64,000 bases of DNA from positions 26,060-90,059 of the forward strand of contig CAZVLU010000008.1 of the NCBI GenBank assembly GCA_964628235.1, written 5' to 3'. Under the pieces are notes generated by a model. It did no database searches and was not told the DNA's origin. It saw nothing but the letters and a program-made list of their open reading frames with translations. This DNA comes from CAMAVH01 sp964628235 (GTDB taxonomy: Bacteria; Pseudomonadota; Alphaproteobacteria; SMXQ01). Positions 1 through 7,974 of the stretch are shown here, piece by piece. The translations under genes and the position numbers were made by a program. Positions within the stretch are counted from its first letter, which is position 1; every line of letters starts with the position of its first letter.

Positions 1-119
1 TGATGCGGCCATAAGCGGTGGACCGGCTCAATGCGGGCGACGTCCAAAGGCGCCGAACCGGCTCGCGGCGACGGCGCGACCGTGGCAATATCTACGAAAC
101 AAAGCCGCGGGAGGCCCCA

Positions 120-764
120 ATGCAGATCACGCTTTATTACGCGCCGCACACTTGTTCGCTCGCACCCTACATCACGTTGACCGAAGCTGGGGCCGATTTC
201 CGGGTCGAAGCCATGAGCCTGCGTCGCAAGCAGCAGTTCTCGGCCGAGTATCTGAAGATCAATCCTAAGCATAAGGTGCCGGCGCTGGTGGTGGATGGCC
301 GGGCGATGACGGAGAACGTCGCCATTCACGCGTGGATCGCGCGGACCTTCCCCCACGCGAAGCTTCTGCCCACCGATCCGTGGCAGGAGCTGCAGGCGCT
401 GTCGCTGCACAGTTGGTGCTCGGGTGGGATCCATCCCTATCTCGCGCGGGTCAACAACCCCAGCAAGACCTGCGATGCGCCCGGCGCGGAAGCCCGCGTC
501 AACGCCATCGCCACCGAGGCGCTGCATGAGAACTTCGCCGTCGCCGATGGGATGCTTGCCGGACGCTCATGGTTTTTCGACCATTTCACCACGCCGGATG
601 CCCATTTCTTCTGGTGCGCGCGGCGCGCGCAAGAACTGAAGGTGGATATCTCCAGCTATGCTAACGTCATGGGCCATTTTTCCCGTATGCGCGCGCGCCC
701 GAGCGTACAGAAGTTCGAGGCGTTCGAAGCGGAAGTCGAGGCTGGCTTCGCCAGCTTGGCGTGA
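120..764 (+). CDS. Glutathione S-transferase family protein
   Basis: A soluble glutathione S-transferase of about 214 residues. The N-terminal thioredoxin-like half opens with a beta strand and a YYAPHTCSLAP loop that supplies the Ser/Cys glutathione-activating region, followed by the family's K-V-P-A-L turn with its cis-proline (NPKHKVPAL) and a TENVAIHAW segment matching the glutathione gamma-Glu site. The C-terminal half is helical. I placed the start at the ATG preceded by GGGAGG six bases upstream; an in-frame extension 34 codons longer is Arg-rich and looks non-coding. The dehydrogenase gene follows 14 bases after the stop, so the two probably share a transcript. In a catabolic region with an FAH-fold hydrolase, a role in isomerising or dethiolating a ring-cleavage product is possible, but the substrate cannot be read from the sequence. 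Confidence 0.85.
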   Translation: MQITLYYAPHTCSLAPYITLTEAGADFRVEAMSLRRKQQFSAEYLKINPKHKVPALVVDGRAMTENVAIHAWIARTFPHAKLLPTDPWQELQALSLHSWCSGGIHPYLARVNNPSKTCDAPGAEARVNAIATEALHENFAVADGMLAGRSWFFDHFTTPDAHFFWCARRAQELKVDISSYANVMGHFSRMRARPSVQKFEAFEAEVEAGFASLA

Positions 765-778
765 GTCAAGGAAGGTCG

Positions 779-1747
779 ATGAAGATCGTCGTTCTGCTCC
801 GGGCTGGCCGCATCGATATTGAAGAGCTCGCGGCGCGCCACCCGGCGCAAGCGTTCGTCCTGGTCGAGAACGCGGCCGGCCTCGCCCGGGAATTGCCGGA
901 TGCCGAAGCGCTGGTGACGGCGAACACCCATTACGATGCGGCCGCGGCGGCGATCGTCAAGCGCGCCAGCGGCCTCAAATGGATCCAGTTCACGACATCG
1001 GGGCTCGATGCGGCGTTGCGCGCCGGCGGCTTTCCCGACGACGCTATCGTGACGAACGGCGCAGGGATGGCCGCGCCGATGGTCGCCGAACATGGATTCG
1101 CCTTGGCGCTGATGGTCGGCCATCGGCTGCGCGACCTGGAGCAGGCGGCGGCGCGCGGCGAATGGCGGCGCGACATCCGGGACTCCATGATCGCGCTCTA
1201 TGGCCGGACGCTCTGCATCATCGGGCTCGGCGCCGTGGGCCGGGAGGCGGCGCGCCGCGCCCGCGCCTTCGGCATGAAAGTCATCGGCGTGTCGCGCGCG
1301 GCGGTGGCCGACGATCTCATCGACGAGATTTATCCGCGCGAACGCCTGGCAGAGGCCTTAGCACGCGCGGATTTGGTCATGTTGACGACGGTGGCGACGG
1401 CGGAGACGGTCGATCTCATCGATGCGGCGGCCTTCGCCGCGATGAAGCCGGGCGCCATTCTGGTGAATGTCGCGCGCGGCGAGCTGATTGACGAGGGGGC
1501 GCTCGCCGCCGCCTGCCACGCCGGGCGGCTCGCCGGCGCCGGCCTCGATGTCACGAAAATCGAGCCCTTGCCCGCTGATAGCCCGCTGTGGCGTCTGCCC
1601 AATGTCGTCGTCACACCGCATCTCGCCGGCGGCGGCGCGGACAACTCAGGCCTGCTGGTCGACCTGATCGACGATAATCTCTCGCGTTACCTGAAGGGCG
1701 AGCGGCTCACCCGCGTCGTCGATTGGAAAAACATCCAGCTCGCCTAG
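779..1747 (+). CDS. D-isomer-specific 2-hydroxyacid dehydrogenase
   Basis: An NAD(P)-dependent oxidoreductase interconverting a 2-hydroxyacid and a 2-oxoacid in the cytoplasm. The nucleotide-binding fold carries GLGAVG (residues 149-154). The family catalytic residues are visible as Arg233 (NVARGE), Glu262 (TKIEPLP) and His281 (TPHLAG). Its 322 residues fit the family. The ATG was chosen because AAGGA lies six bases upstream; a GTG 18 bases earlier would overlap the previous stop by four bases and cannot be excluded. It lies directly behind the GST gene and converges on the aldolase gene with only four bases between stops. The D-2-HDH family has many substrates (phosphoglycerate, glyoxylate, phenylpyruvate), so only the class is called. 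Confidence 0.88.
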   Translation: MKIVVLLRAGRIDIEELAARHPAQAFVLVENAAGLARELPDAEALVTANTHYDAAAAAIVKRASGLKWIQFTTSGLDAALRAGGFPDDAIVTNGAGMAAPMVAEHGFALALMVGHRLRDLEQAAARGEWRRDIRDSMIALYGRTLCIIGLGAVGREAARRARAFGMKVIGVSRAAVADDLIDEIYPRERLAEALARADLVMLTTVATAETVDLIDAAAFAAMKPGAILVNVARGELIDEGALAAACHAGRLAGAGLDVTKIEPLPADSPLWRLPNVVVTPHLAGGGADNSGLLVDLIDDNLSRYLKGERLTRVVDWKNIQLA

Positions 1748-1751
1748 CCCG

Positions 1752-2537
1752 TCAGGATTTGTAATCTGGGTAAAGCTGATCGGCCATGCGCATGCACATG
1801 CGCCATTCCGGGCCGCCAAGAGGCTGATTGGGGCGGCGCGCGGCGATCTGCGCCTTCGTGAAGTCCTTGATGTCTTCCGGGATCTCGCGGATCTCGCTGT
1901 TGAGCGACATCACGCGTTCTTGCAGTTCGCAGGCGGTGATCAAGCGGCGCATGTAGCTGAAGGCTTCGCCGACGGTGCGGCCCACGCTGAGCAGGCCGTG
2001 ATTCCACATGATCATCGCTTTGCGTTCGCCGAGATCGGCGACGATGCGGGCCGCTTCGTCGCTTTCGTTCGCGTATCCTTCGAACGCGTGATAGCCGACT
2101 TCGCGATGCAGCATGCAGCTGCTTTGGTCGATAATCTTGAGGCCGCCGCGCGTCGCGGAAATGACGATGCCTGCCATCGGATGGGTATGGACGACGCAGT
2201 TGATCGCGCTGTTGGCCTTCAGGATCGCGCTATGGAAATTGAGGCCTGCGGGTGCCAGCGTCGCATCCCCTTCGCTCAAGATGCGTCCATCGAGATCGGC
2301 CTTCACCAAGCTGCTGGCGGTGACTTCGTGCCAGCCAAGATCATGCGGATTCATTAAAAAGTGGCCGGGCTCCCCTTGCACGCGCGCGGTGATGTGATTG
2401 ACCAAGCGGTCATTCCATCCCAGGTGATGCGCGATGCGGAACGCCGCCGCGAGCTGCAGGCGCGTGTCCCATTCCGCGGCGCCGATTCCCCGTCCGCGGC
2501 CTTTTACTTCATTTTCGCTGACAATTGCGCCTGTCAT
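1752..2537 (-). CDS. Class II aldolase/adducin family protein
   Basis: A zinc-dependent class II aldolase/adducin-type protein of 261 residues, related to L-fuculose-phosphate aldolase and to decarboxylases of the same fold. The zinc ligands are visible as the HTHPMAG motif and the later WNHGLLSVG histidine; the DGNHF-like N-terminal pocket is represented by NHITAR and MNPHDLGWHE. I took the start at an internal ATG with AGGGAG about ten bases upstream rather than an ATG 17 codons earlier. The gene is divergent from the TctC gene; the 201-base gap between them holds an imperfect palindrome. It probably cleaves or decarboxylates a hydroxy-acid intermediate in the local catabolic route, which is an inference from neighbours. 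Confidence 0.85.
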   Translation of the reverse strand: MTGAIVSENEVKGRGRGIGAAEWDTRLQLAAAFRIAHHLGWNDRLVNHITARVQGEPGHFLMNPHDLGWHEVTASSLVKADLDGRILSEGDATLAPAGLNFHSAILKANSAINCVVHTHPMAGIVISATRGGLKIIDQSSCMLHREVGYHAFEGYANESDEAARIVADLGERKAMIMWNHGLLSVGRTVGEAFSYMRRLITACELQERVMSLNSEIREIPEDIKDFTKAQIAARRPNQPLGGPEWRMCMRMADQLYPDYKS

Positions 2538-2586
2538 GGCACGTTTCTCCCTGTTTGCGGCCTCTATAGGCTCGTGATTATGCCGC

Positions 2587-2603
2587 ATAGTTTAGTTTAC
2601 TAT
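2587..2603. promoter_or_regulatory. Imperfect palindrome, candidate operator
   Basis: Arms ATAGT and ACTAT flank a 7-base spacer in an AT-rich patch of the divergent intergenic region between the aldolase and TctC genes. Six of eight positions pair around a central G. No matching regulator gene is adjacent, so the assignment as an operator is tentative. Confidence 0.3.
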
Positions 2604-2738
2604 CAGGCGACCGCAACGTCGGCGCTAACCGCCTTAAACATTACAGAGGGTAAATCGAGCGCGGCAGCAGCCGGGACTGGCGTGCCGACAACAAGCACCG
2701 CAGAGTGCGAATAAAATGCTGAACAACGGGAGGAAAGA

Positions 2739-3764
2739 ATGACCTATGCGAAAATGAGCGCCGCGATTGCGGCGTTGACGGCGATGTGCGCTTTCACGTC
2801 TGCGGGGGCTCTGGCCCAGTCGGCCCCCAGCTTCGCCGGCAAGCAGATCACCATCATCGTCGGGTTCGATGTCGGCGGCAGCTATGATGGATATAGCCGC
2901 CTGGTCGCCGGACATATCGGCCGCTTTTTGCCGGGCAATCCGAGCGCCATCACGCAGAACATGCCGGGCGCCGGCAGCGTCAGGGCGACCAACCACCTTT
3001 ACGAAATCGCGCCAAAAGACGGCACGACGATCGGCATGATCGATCAAGCCATCCAGGCATTCGAACTGATGGGCCGCAGCGGCCTGAAGGCCGACACGAC
3101 CAAATTCAATTGGATCGGCCGGCTCGCCTCCAACAGCGCCGTGCTCTTTGCCTGGCATACAGCGCCGATCCAGAAAATCGAAGACGCTTTCGACACGAAT
3201 TTCATCGTTTCGGCGTCCGGGGCCGCTTCTCGCTTGAATTGGGTCATCCTGAATAGCGTTGTCGGTACTAAGCTGCAGATTCTCACCGGCTATAAAGGCA
3301 CGAGCGAGTCGCTCTTGGCGATGGAGCGCGGCGAAATTCACGGCCTCAGCCGGCCATGGACCGCGATCAAGGCGGCGCAGGCCGATTGGCTGCGGGAGGG
3401 AAAAATCCGTTTGCTGCTGCAGACGGGAGCCGAGAAGAACGACGATCTGCCGCACGTGCCGCGCATGATGGATTTGGCCAAGACGACTGAGGATCGCCAG
3501 CTCCTGCGCTTTTTCGCGGCGCCTTCGGACATCGGCCGCTCCATCGTCGCGCCGCCTGGCGTGCCGAAGGAAACGGTCGCGCTGCTGCGCGACGCCTTTT
3601 GGAAAACGCTCAACGACCCGAGGTTTGAGGCGGACTTGACCAAATCCGGGTTGGAACTCGATCCGATGCATGGCGACAAGTTGCAGGCCCTGGTGGAAGA
3701 GGGGCGGGACGTCCCGCCGGCGGTCGTGGAGCGCGCGAAGGCGTTATCGGCGCTCGAGAAGTAA
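2739..3764 (+). CDS. TctC/Bug-family periplasmic solute-binding protein (orphan)
   Basis: A secreted solute-binding protein of the tripartite tricarboxylate transporter (TctC, also called Bug) family, 341 residues. A signal peptide covers about residues 1-27 (hydrophobic stretch ending ALAQS). Family features include the KQITIIVGFDVGGSYD start of the mature protein, the PGAGSVRATNHLY segment and the ESLLAMERGEIHG stretch. GGGAGG lies about 8-10 bases before the ATG. No TctA or TctB membrane partner occurs in the window, as is common for Bug proteins, which may act as orphan binding or sensing proteins. It ends at a hairpin facing a convergent cupin gene, the same layout as the paralogue at 20485. 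Confidence 0.87.
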   Translation: MTYAKMSAAIAALTAMCAFTSAGALAQSAPSFAGKQITIIVGFDVGGSYDGYSRLVAGHIGRFLPGNPSAITQNMPGAGSVRATNHLYEIAPKDGTTIGMIDQAIQAFELMGRSGLKADTTKFNWIGRLASNSAVLFAWHTAPIQKIEDAFDTNFIVSASGAASRLNWVILNSVVGTKLQILTGYKGTSESLLAMERGEIHGLSRPWTAIKAAQADWLREGKIRLLLQTGAEKNDDLPHVPRMMDLAKTTEDRQLLRFFAAPSDIGRSIVAPPGVPKETVALLRDAFWKTLNDPRFEADLTKSGLELDPMHGDKLQALVEEGRDVPPAVVERAKALSALEK

Positions 3765-3784
3765 TCGGCGCGCTCAGACGGGAA

Positions 3785-3810
3785 TTGGCCGCATCGCAAG
3801 ATGCGGCCAA
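3785..3810. terminator. Perfect hairpin between convergent genes
   Basis: An 11-base perfect inverted repeat (TTGGCCGCATC and its complement) closes a GCAA tetraloop between the stops of the TctC and cupin genes. No T-run follows on either strand, so it may be a bidirectional terminator of reduced strength or an mRNA 3'-end stabiliser. Confidence 0.6.
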
Positions 3811-3836
3811 CCTGCCTCAGTTGCGGCGCCCGGCGG

Positions 3837-4343
3837 TCAGGACTTTTCCGCCGAGAACCTTTCCGTCGTGCCGATTTTGAAGCGTTGCGGCGCGGCATCG
3901 GTGCGGCCGCCCATCGGCCCGCCATCGACGCCAGGCCCCATCGACGCGCCGACCTGCAATAGCTCCAATTCCTCGTCGCCGGAATTCTCGAACCAGTAGC
4001 GCGAGTAGCGCGGCGTGATGGTGCCCTCCATCGGGCCGAACTCGCCGATCAGTTCGTCGCCCGGGCCGTAAAAGCGGACGCGGCCCTTCAAGACCATCCA
4101 GAAGGTGTCGACGGTCGTGTGGTAATGCATGTTGTTCTCGCCGCCATCTTTTTTGACGATCTGCACGGCGGCAGTGACGAGATCGCTTTTGCCGAGGCGC
4201 ACGCGAGCCTTGGCCTTTTCGGCCTCCGGTTTCTCGTAGCGATAGACGCGCACTTGCGATTCCGCCTCGAGGTGGCGGGCTTCCAGCGATGCCGCGTCGA
4301 GCGGGGCGGATGTAGTGCTGTTCGACTCGATGGTGGCTGACAT
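3837..4343 (-). CDS. Cupin-domain protein
   Basis: A single-domain cupin of 168 residues. The beta-barrel motif 1 is seen as GGENNMHYHTTVDTFWMVLKG, giving the His-x-His metal ligands, and motif 2 lies around the ITPRYSRYWFENSG strand. An N-terminal tail of about 40 polar residues precedes the barrel. GGGAG lies nine bases upstream of the ATG. A close paralogue lies at 21612 with the same FYG-GDE-IGEFG core, and both converge on a TctC gene. Cupins in degradative clusters are often metal-dependent dioxygenases, isomerases or ligand sensors; the sequence does not say which. The TPP enzyme gene ends about 50 bases upstream, so the two probably share a minus-strand transcript. Confidence 0.82.
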   Translation of the reverse strand: MSATIESNSTTSAPLDAASLEARHLEAESQVRVYRYEKPEAEKAKARVRLGKSDLVTAAVQIVKKDGGENNMHYHTTVDTFWMVLKGRVRFYGPGDELIGEFGPMEGTITPRYSRYWFENSGDEELELLQVGASMGPGVDGGPMGGRTDAAPQRFKIGTTERFSAEKS

Positions 4344-4390
4344 GTTGATGGTCTCCCTCTTGCTCTATGTTGCCGCGCCGATGGCGGCGC

Positions 4391-6229
4391 TTAAAGATTG
4401 CCGGTGCGAACGTCGATGATCGCCACGCCACCGCTCTCGACCACCTTCACGGCGCGCTGGAATGCGCCGGCCAGGTCGTCGGGGTTTGTGATCGGGCCTT
4501 CGGCATAGGCGCCGTAGCCTTCCGACACCTTCACGAAATCGACGTCCGGGCTGCGGGTCGTCGTGCCGATATAGGCGTTTTCCGGCGGGCGGCCGCGGGC
4601 CTTGGCGATGTTGGCCTGATGCTCCTCGTCGTTGAACCAGGAGGTGTTGTTGTTGATGACGATCAGCAACGGCACCTTGTAATGCACGGCGGTCCAGACG
4701 GCAGTCGTCGCCATCAGGAAGTCGCCGTCGCCGATGATGCCGACCGGAAAGCGGCCGTCGTCCAGGCAGGCGAAGGCCGCGCCGACCGACGCGCCCGTGC
4801 CGTGGCCCAGGCCGCCGCCCGACGAATGGCCGGCATATTGGCCGGCGCCGTCGAACTCCCAAGCACCTTCCGGCCATGAGCGATGGTTGCGCAAGGTGAG
4901 ATACCACGGCTTATCGCGCACGGCGGCGAACAGTTCGGCGACCATGCGGCCGGGCGAGATCGGGGTTTCGTTCCAGCGCGCTTTGAGCCTGTCTTGCTGC
5001 CTCTGGACCAGCGCCGCCTTTTCCGTCGCGAGCGCCTTGGCGCGGCTGGCGAAGCGGGCGGCGAGATTCGGTTCAGCGTCGCGGCGCGCTTTCAGCGCCT
5101 CGATGATCTGCGCCAGCATCGTCAAGGGATCGGCCATCACCTGCAGCGCGGTGTCGGCAATCGGTCCGCCGATGCGGCTCCAACGGCGATTGGCGCTCTC
5201 GTTCATCGACAGGTCGATGATTTGCCGCTTGTGGCCGGCATCCTCGGGCTTTTTATAGGTGTTGCTGCGGCGGCCCATATAGCCGCCGACGGTCCAATGC
5301 ACGTCGGCGCAATCGACGGCCAGCAGCACATCGGCTTTCGCCAGCGCCTCGCGCGAGCCAGTGAGGTTCTGCGGATGCCGCGTCGCCAGCGAAACGAACG
5401 AGCGATCTTCGCAATAGGCGGCGCCCAGCAATTCGACCAGCTCGCGCACCGGCGCCGTCGCCGCCGGCAAATATCCGACCCGTCCGCCGACGATCATCGG
5501 ATAATCCGCGCCGACGAGCATGTCGACCAACTGATCGACGATCGCCGCGCTGGCGGCGGGCGGTGCTGGGGGCTGGAAGCGCGCGTCCTTGACGTCGGGC
5601 AAATCGATCGGTCCAGCCAGCTTCTGTTCTTGAAGGCCCGAGTCGAAGGCGACGTAGACCGGACCTTTGGGAACCGTGTTGGCGATTTTATAGCCGCGCA
5701 TCACCGATTCGATCACGCCGTCCACGGTCGTCGCCTCGTCGTCCCATTTGACGTAGGAGCGCACGATCTCGCCCTGCGTGTTGGCGGAATGGAGGTAGTC
5801 GACGGGACCGCGCAGCGCCATGTCCGACGGGCCGGAGCCGCCGAGAATGACCACGGGCATGCCGGCGCAATACATGTTGAACACGCCCATCGCGCCATGC
5901 ATCAGGCCGACCATGTTGTGAAGGATGCAGAGCGCCGGCTGGCCGGAGGCCGTGGCATAGCCCTGCGCCATTGCCGTCACGGCATCCTCATGCAGTCCTA
6001 GGACGACTTTCGGCTTCACGTTCGCGTTGTAATTGACGATCGAGTCGTGCAGGCCGCGATAGCTCGAGCCTGGATTGAGGAAGGCGTAGTCGAAGCCGAA
6101 TCCGTTCAAAAGTTCGACCACAGCATCGGAGCCATATTCCGGCTGATTGGGCTTATGCGTTCCGATCGCGGCTTCGATGCCGGCGACGGCGGCGTTCGGC
6201 GCGATGTTTTTTTCTTTTGCGGCGGGCAT
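4391..6229 (-). CDS. Thiamine-diphosphate-dependent decarboxylase/lyase, acetolactate-synthase-like
   Basis: A 612-residue ThDP enzyme with the usual three domains. The N-terminal pyrimidine-binding domain has the catalytic Glu81 (LGLHEDAV). A central domain follows. The C-terminal pyrophosphate-binding domain has the metal motif GDGDFLMATTAVW through the closing INNNTSWF. Family members include acetolactate synthase, benzoylformate decarboxylase and sulfopyruvate or phosphonopyruvate decarboxylases. The lack of a regulatory subunit nearby argues against true acetolactate synthase. AGGAG lies upstream of the ATG. The gene sits between a cupin and two VOC genes on one strand, which fits decarboxylation of a 2-oxo acid in a degradation pathway. 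The exact substrate is unknown. Confidence 0.85.
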   Translation of the reverse strand: MPAAKEKNIAPNAAVAGIEAAIGTHKPNQPEYGSDAVVELLNGFGFDYAFLNPGSSYRGLHDSIVNYNANVKPKVVLGLHEDAVTAMAQGYATASGQPALCILHNMVGLMHGAMGVFNMYCAGMPVVILGGSGPSDMALRGPVDYLHSANTQGEIVRSYVKWDDEATTVDGVIESVMRGYKIANTVPKGPVYVAFDSGLQEQKLAGPIDLPDVKDARFQPPAPPAASAAIVDQLVDMLVGADYPMIVGGRVGYLPAATAPVRELVELLGAAYCEDRSFVSLATRHPQNLTGSREALAKADVLLAVDCADVHWTVGGYMGRRSNTYKKPEDAGHKRQIIDLSMNESANRRWSRIGGPIADTALQVMADPLTMLAQIIEALKARRDAEPNLAARFASRAKALATEKAALVQRQQDRLKARWNETPISPGRMVAELFAAVRDKPWYLTLRNHRSWPEGAWEFDGAGQYAGHSSGGGLGHGTGASVGAAFACLDDGRFPVGIIGDGDFLMATTAVWTAVHYKVPLLIVINNNTSWFNDEEHQANIAKARGRPPENAYIGTTTRSPDVDFVKVSEGYGAYAEGPITNPDDLAGAFQRAVKVVESGGVAIIDVRTGNL

Positions 6230-6320
6230 AGACGAAGACTCCTGAACTAGTTCTCTTAATAGGCTTGCGGGCGGGTCGAGATATCGCGGCTATTTGATGT
6301 TCCGCCGGATCGTGCGATCC

Positions 6321-7145
6321 CTATTCCCGCACGTCGATGATGAGGCCGTCGGGATCGGCCAGATGGTGGCACCCGAGCGGACAGGTGCGGCGGAACATCT
6401 CGATGCGGTTCGCCCCCTCCTTGCCCTTGCCCACGATGCTCGCGTTCGGCTGGAGACGATAGTTTCGCTCGACGGCCCGCGCCATATCGTTCTGCAGCGC
6501 ATCGATGCTCTCGACCCGAAAACCGATATGGTCCAGGCCGCGCGCGGAGATTCCGGTGTTCTCGAAATCGCTGAGACGCCAGGGGATGATCACCAGCGTG
6601 ACGTTGCCGTCGGAGAGATAGGCGTTTCGCCCCCCGGCTGGCTCGTCGAGCCGCGTGAAACCGAAAATATTTTGGTAGAACTCCGCCACCGCTAGGGGAT
6701 GAAGAACGCGCAAGGCGACATGATCGATGACGCGCCGCAGCTGTTGGCCATCGGGCTGGTAGATGTCGTCATGGTCGCGCGCGCCGTTTTGCGAAAGAAT
6801 GAAAATGTTTCCATCGGGATCATGCGTGCTGACCGATCCCGACTCTGCGTCGCCAGACGGCGCCGAACAGGCGATGCGCGGATAGCCGTCGCGAATGCGG
6901 GCGAGCGTCGCCGCGATGTCATCGACCTGGATGCCGAAGCGGTCGAGCTGCGCCGGTTGGCCGGGCAGGCGGGGATGAACGTTCAGGCCGACGCGTCCGT
7001 CGCCGATGCGGACGGACTCCAACGCATCGCGCGCTCCGGCTGGCCGCATATGGAAGAAGCCTTCATAAAAGCGGCCGACGGCGTAATTGTTTTCGCTGAC
7101 GATGGTCAGATGATTGATGTTGGCGGCCACTACGGTCTCACTCAT
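6321..7145 (-). CDS. Two-module VOC (extradiol-dioxygenase-like) protein, metal site in module 2
   Basis: A 274-residue protein made of two vicinal-oxygen-chelate modules. In module 2 the three ligand positions are His142 (IDHVALR), His206 (LDHIGFRV) and Asp271 near the end, so a metal site looks intact. In module 1 the corresponding positions are His12, Arg69 and Ile116, so that site is lost. The ATG overlaps the stop of the upstream VOC gene by four bases (ATGA), indicating translational coupling; a longer in-frame reading through the neighbour is a shadow. The partner encoded upstream has the opposite pattern. The fold fits ring-cleaving dioxygenases or glyoxalase-type isomerases. The final ligand being Asp instead of the usual Glu is a caution. 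Confidence 0.82.
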   Translation of the reverse strand: MSETVVAANINHLTIVSENNYAVGRFYEGFFHMRPAGARDALESVRIGDGRVGLNVHPRLPGQPAQLDRFGIQVDDIAATLARIRDGYPRIACSAPSGDAESGSVSTHDPDGNIFILSQNGARDHDDIYQPDGQQLRRVIDHVALRVLHPLAVAEFYQNIFGFTRLDEPAGGRNAYLSDGNVTLVIIPWRLSDFENTGISARGLDHIGFRVESIDALQNDMARAVERNYRLQPNASIVGKGKEGANRIEMFRRTCPLGCHHLADPDGLIIDVRE

Positions 7146-7939
7146 GCCACGATGTCGAGCAGGTTGCCGTCCGGATCGGCCATGTGCAACGCGCCGAGAC
7201 TGTCGCGCTCGAACAGCGCGAGGCGCGCCTGGCCTGCCGGTCCGAGTCCGACTGGGGCCGGCGTGAGCAGCGGATTGCTTTTTCCAGCGGCTTCGACATC
7301 GTCTTTGAACTTGGTCAAGTCCTCGACCTTGAAGCCGATATACTCGATGCCGGGACCGACTGCCGCCGCCCTGGCGTAATCTTTGATGTTCCATGTCAGG
7401 AAGATCAGCGTCACCATCCCGTCGGTGACGCCATGGGCGTTTTCGATCGGCAGGTTCGCCGGCTTCAGGTCGAACATGTCGATGTAGAATTCGGCGCAGG
7501 CTTCCGCGTTCAGCGTGCGAATGCCGACGTGGCTGATCCGGCGCTCCGACTGCCAATCGTTGTGCGCGTAGATATCCTTGAGCTTATCGCTCTTGGCCTG
7601 GCTCAGATCGAAGACGTTGCCGTCGGGGTCGTAACAGGCCAGTTCGACGAAAGGTCGCGTGCTGGGACGCTTGAGCACTTCCACTTCCGGATGCGTCTCG
7701 CGAATGCGGGCGACCGTCGATTCGAGATCGTCGACTTGAATGCCGAAATGATCGAGCCGGCTCGGACGCCCGGCCCGCCGGGGATTGATGTTCATCCCGA
7801 CGTAACCGTCGCCGATCGAGACGGCCCGCGCCGGTCGCGCCTTCGGCGAGTTGCGCATGCCGAAGACGGCTTCGTAGAACTTCGACTCGAGCGCATAGTT
7901 GGCGCTCATCATCGCGACATGGTTGATCTTTGACGCCAC
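7142..7939 (-). CDS. Two-module VOC (extradiol-dioxygenase-like) protein, metal site in module 1
   Basis: A 265-residue two-module VOC protein, paralogous to the gene that follows it. Module 1 has all three ligand positions (His7 in INHVAM, His64 in LDHFGIQV, Asp111 in the DPDG strand). Module 2 keeps His137 and Asp262 but has Tyr200 in IEYIGFKV where the second His should be. The start codon is GTG, supported by AAGGAG about nine bases upstream. The four-base overlap with the next gene suggests the two products are made together, perhaps as a hetero-oligomer. Catalytic chemistry (ring-cleaving dioxygenase or isomerase) is inferred from the fold only. Confidence 0.82.
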   Translation of the reverse strand: MASKINHVAMMSANYALESKFYEAVFGMRNSPKARPARAVSIGDGYVGMNINPRRAGRPSRLDHFGIQVDDLESTVARIRETHPEVEVLKRPSTRPFVELACYDPDGNVFDLSQAKSDKLKDIYAHNDWQSERRISHVGIRTLNAEACAEFYIDMFDLKPANLPIENAHGVTDGMVTLIFLTWNIKDYARAAAVGPGIEYIGFKVEDLTKFKDDVEAAGKSNPLLTPAPVGLGPAGQARLALFERDSLGALHMADPDGNLLDIVA

Positions 7940-7974
7940 AACTTCTCCTTTACGCGCGACGGTTTATCGGCCGA

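Noticed and set aside
18..119. N-terminal extension of the GST from the upstream ATG-like start
   Set aside because: The 34 extra residues are Arg-rich and lack similarity to the fold; a good ribosome site directs the ATG at 120.
6321..7556. Reading the second VOC gene from the long upstream start (411 aa)
   Set aside because: The extra 137 residues are an out-of-frame reading of the neighbouring VOC gene; the ATGA overlap start explains the gene.
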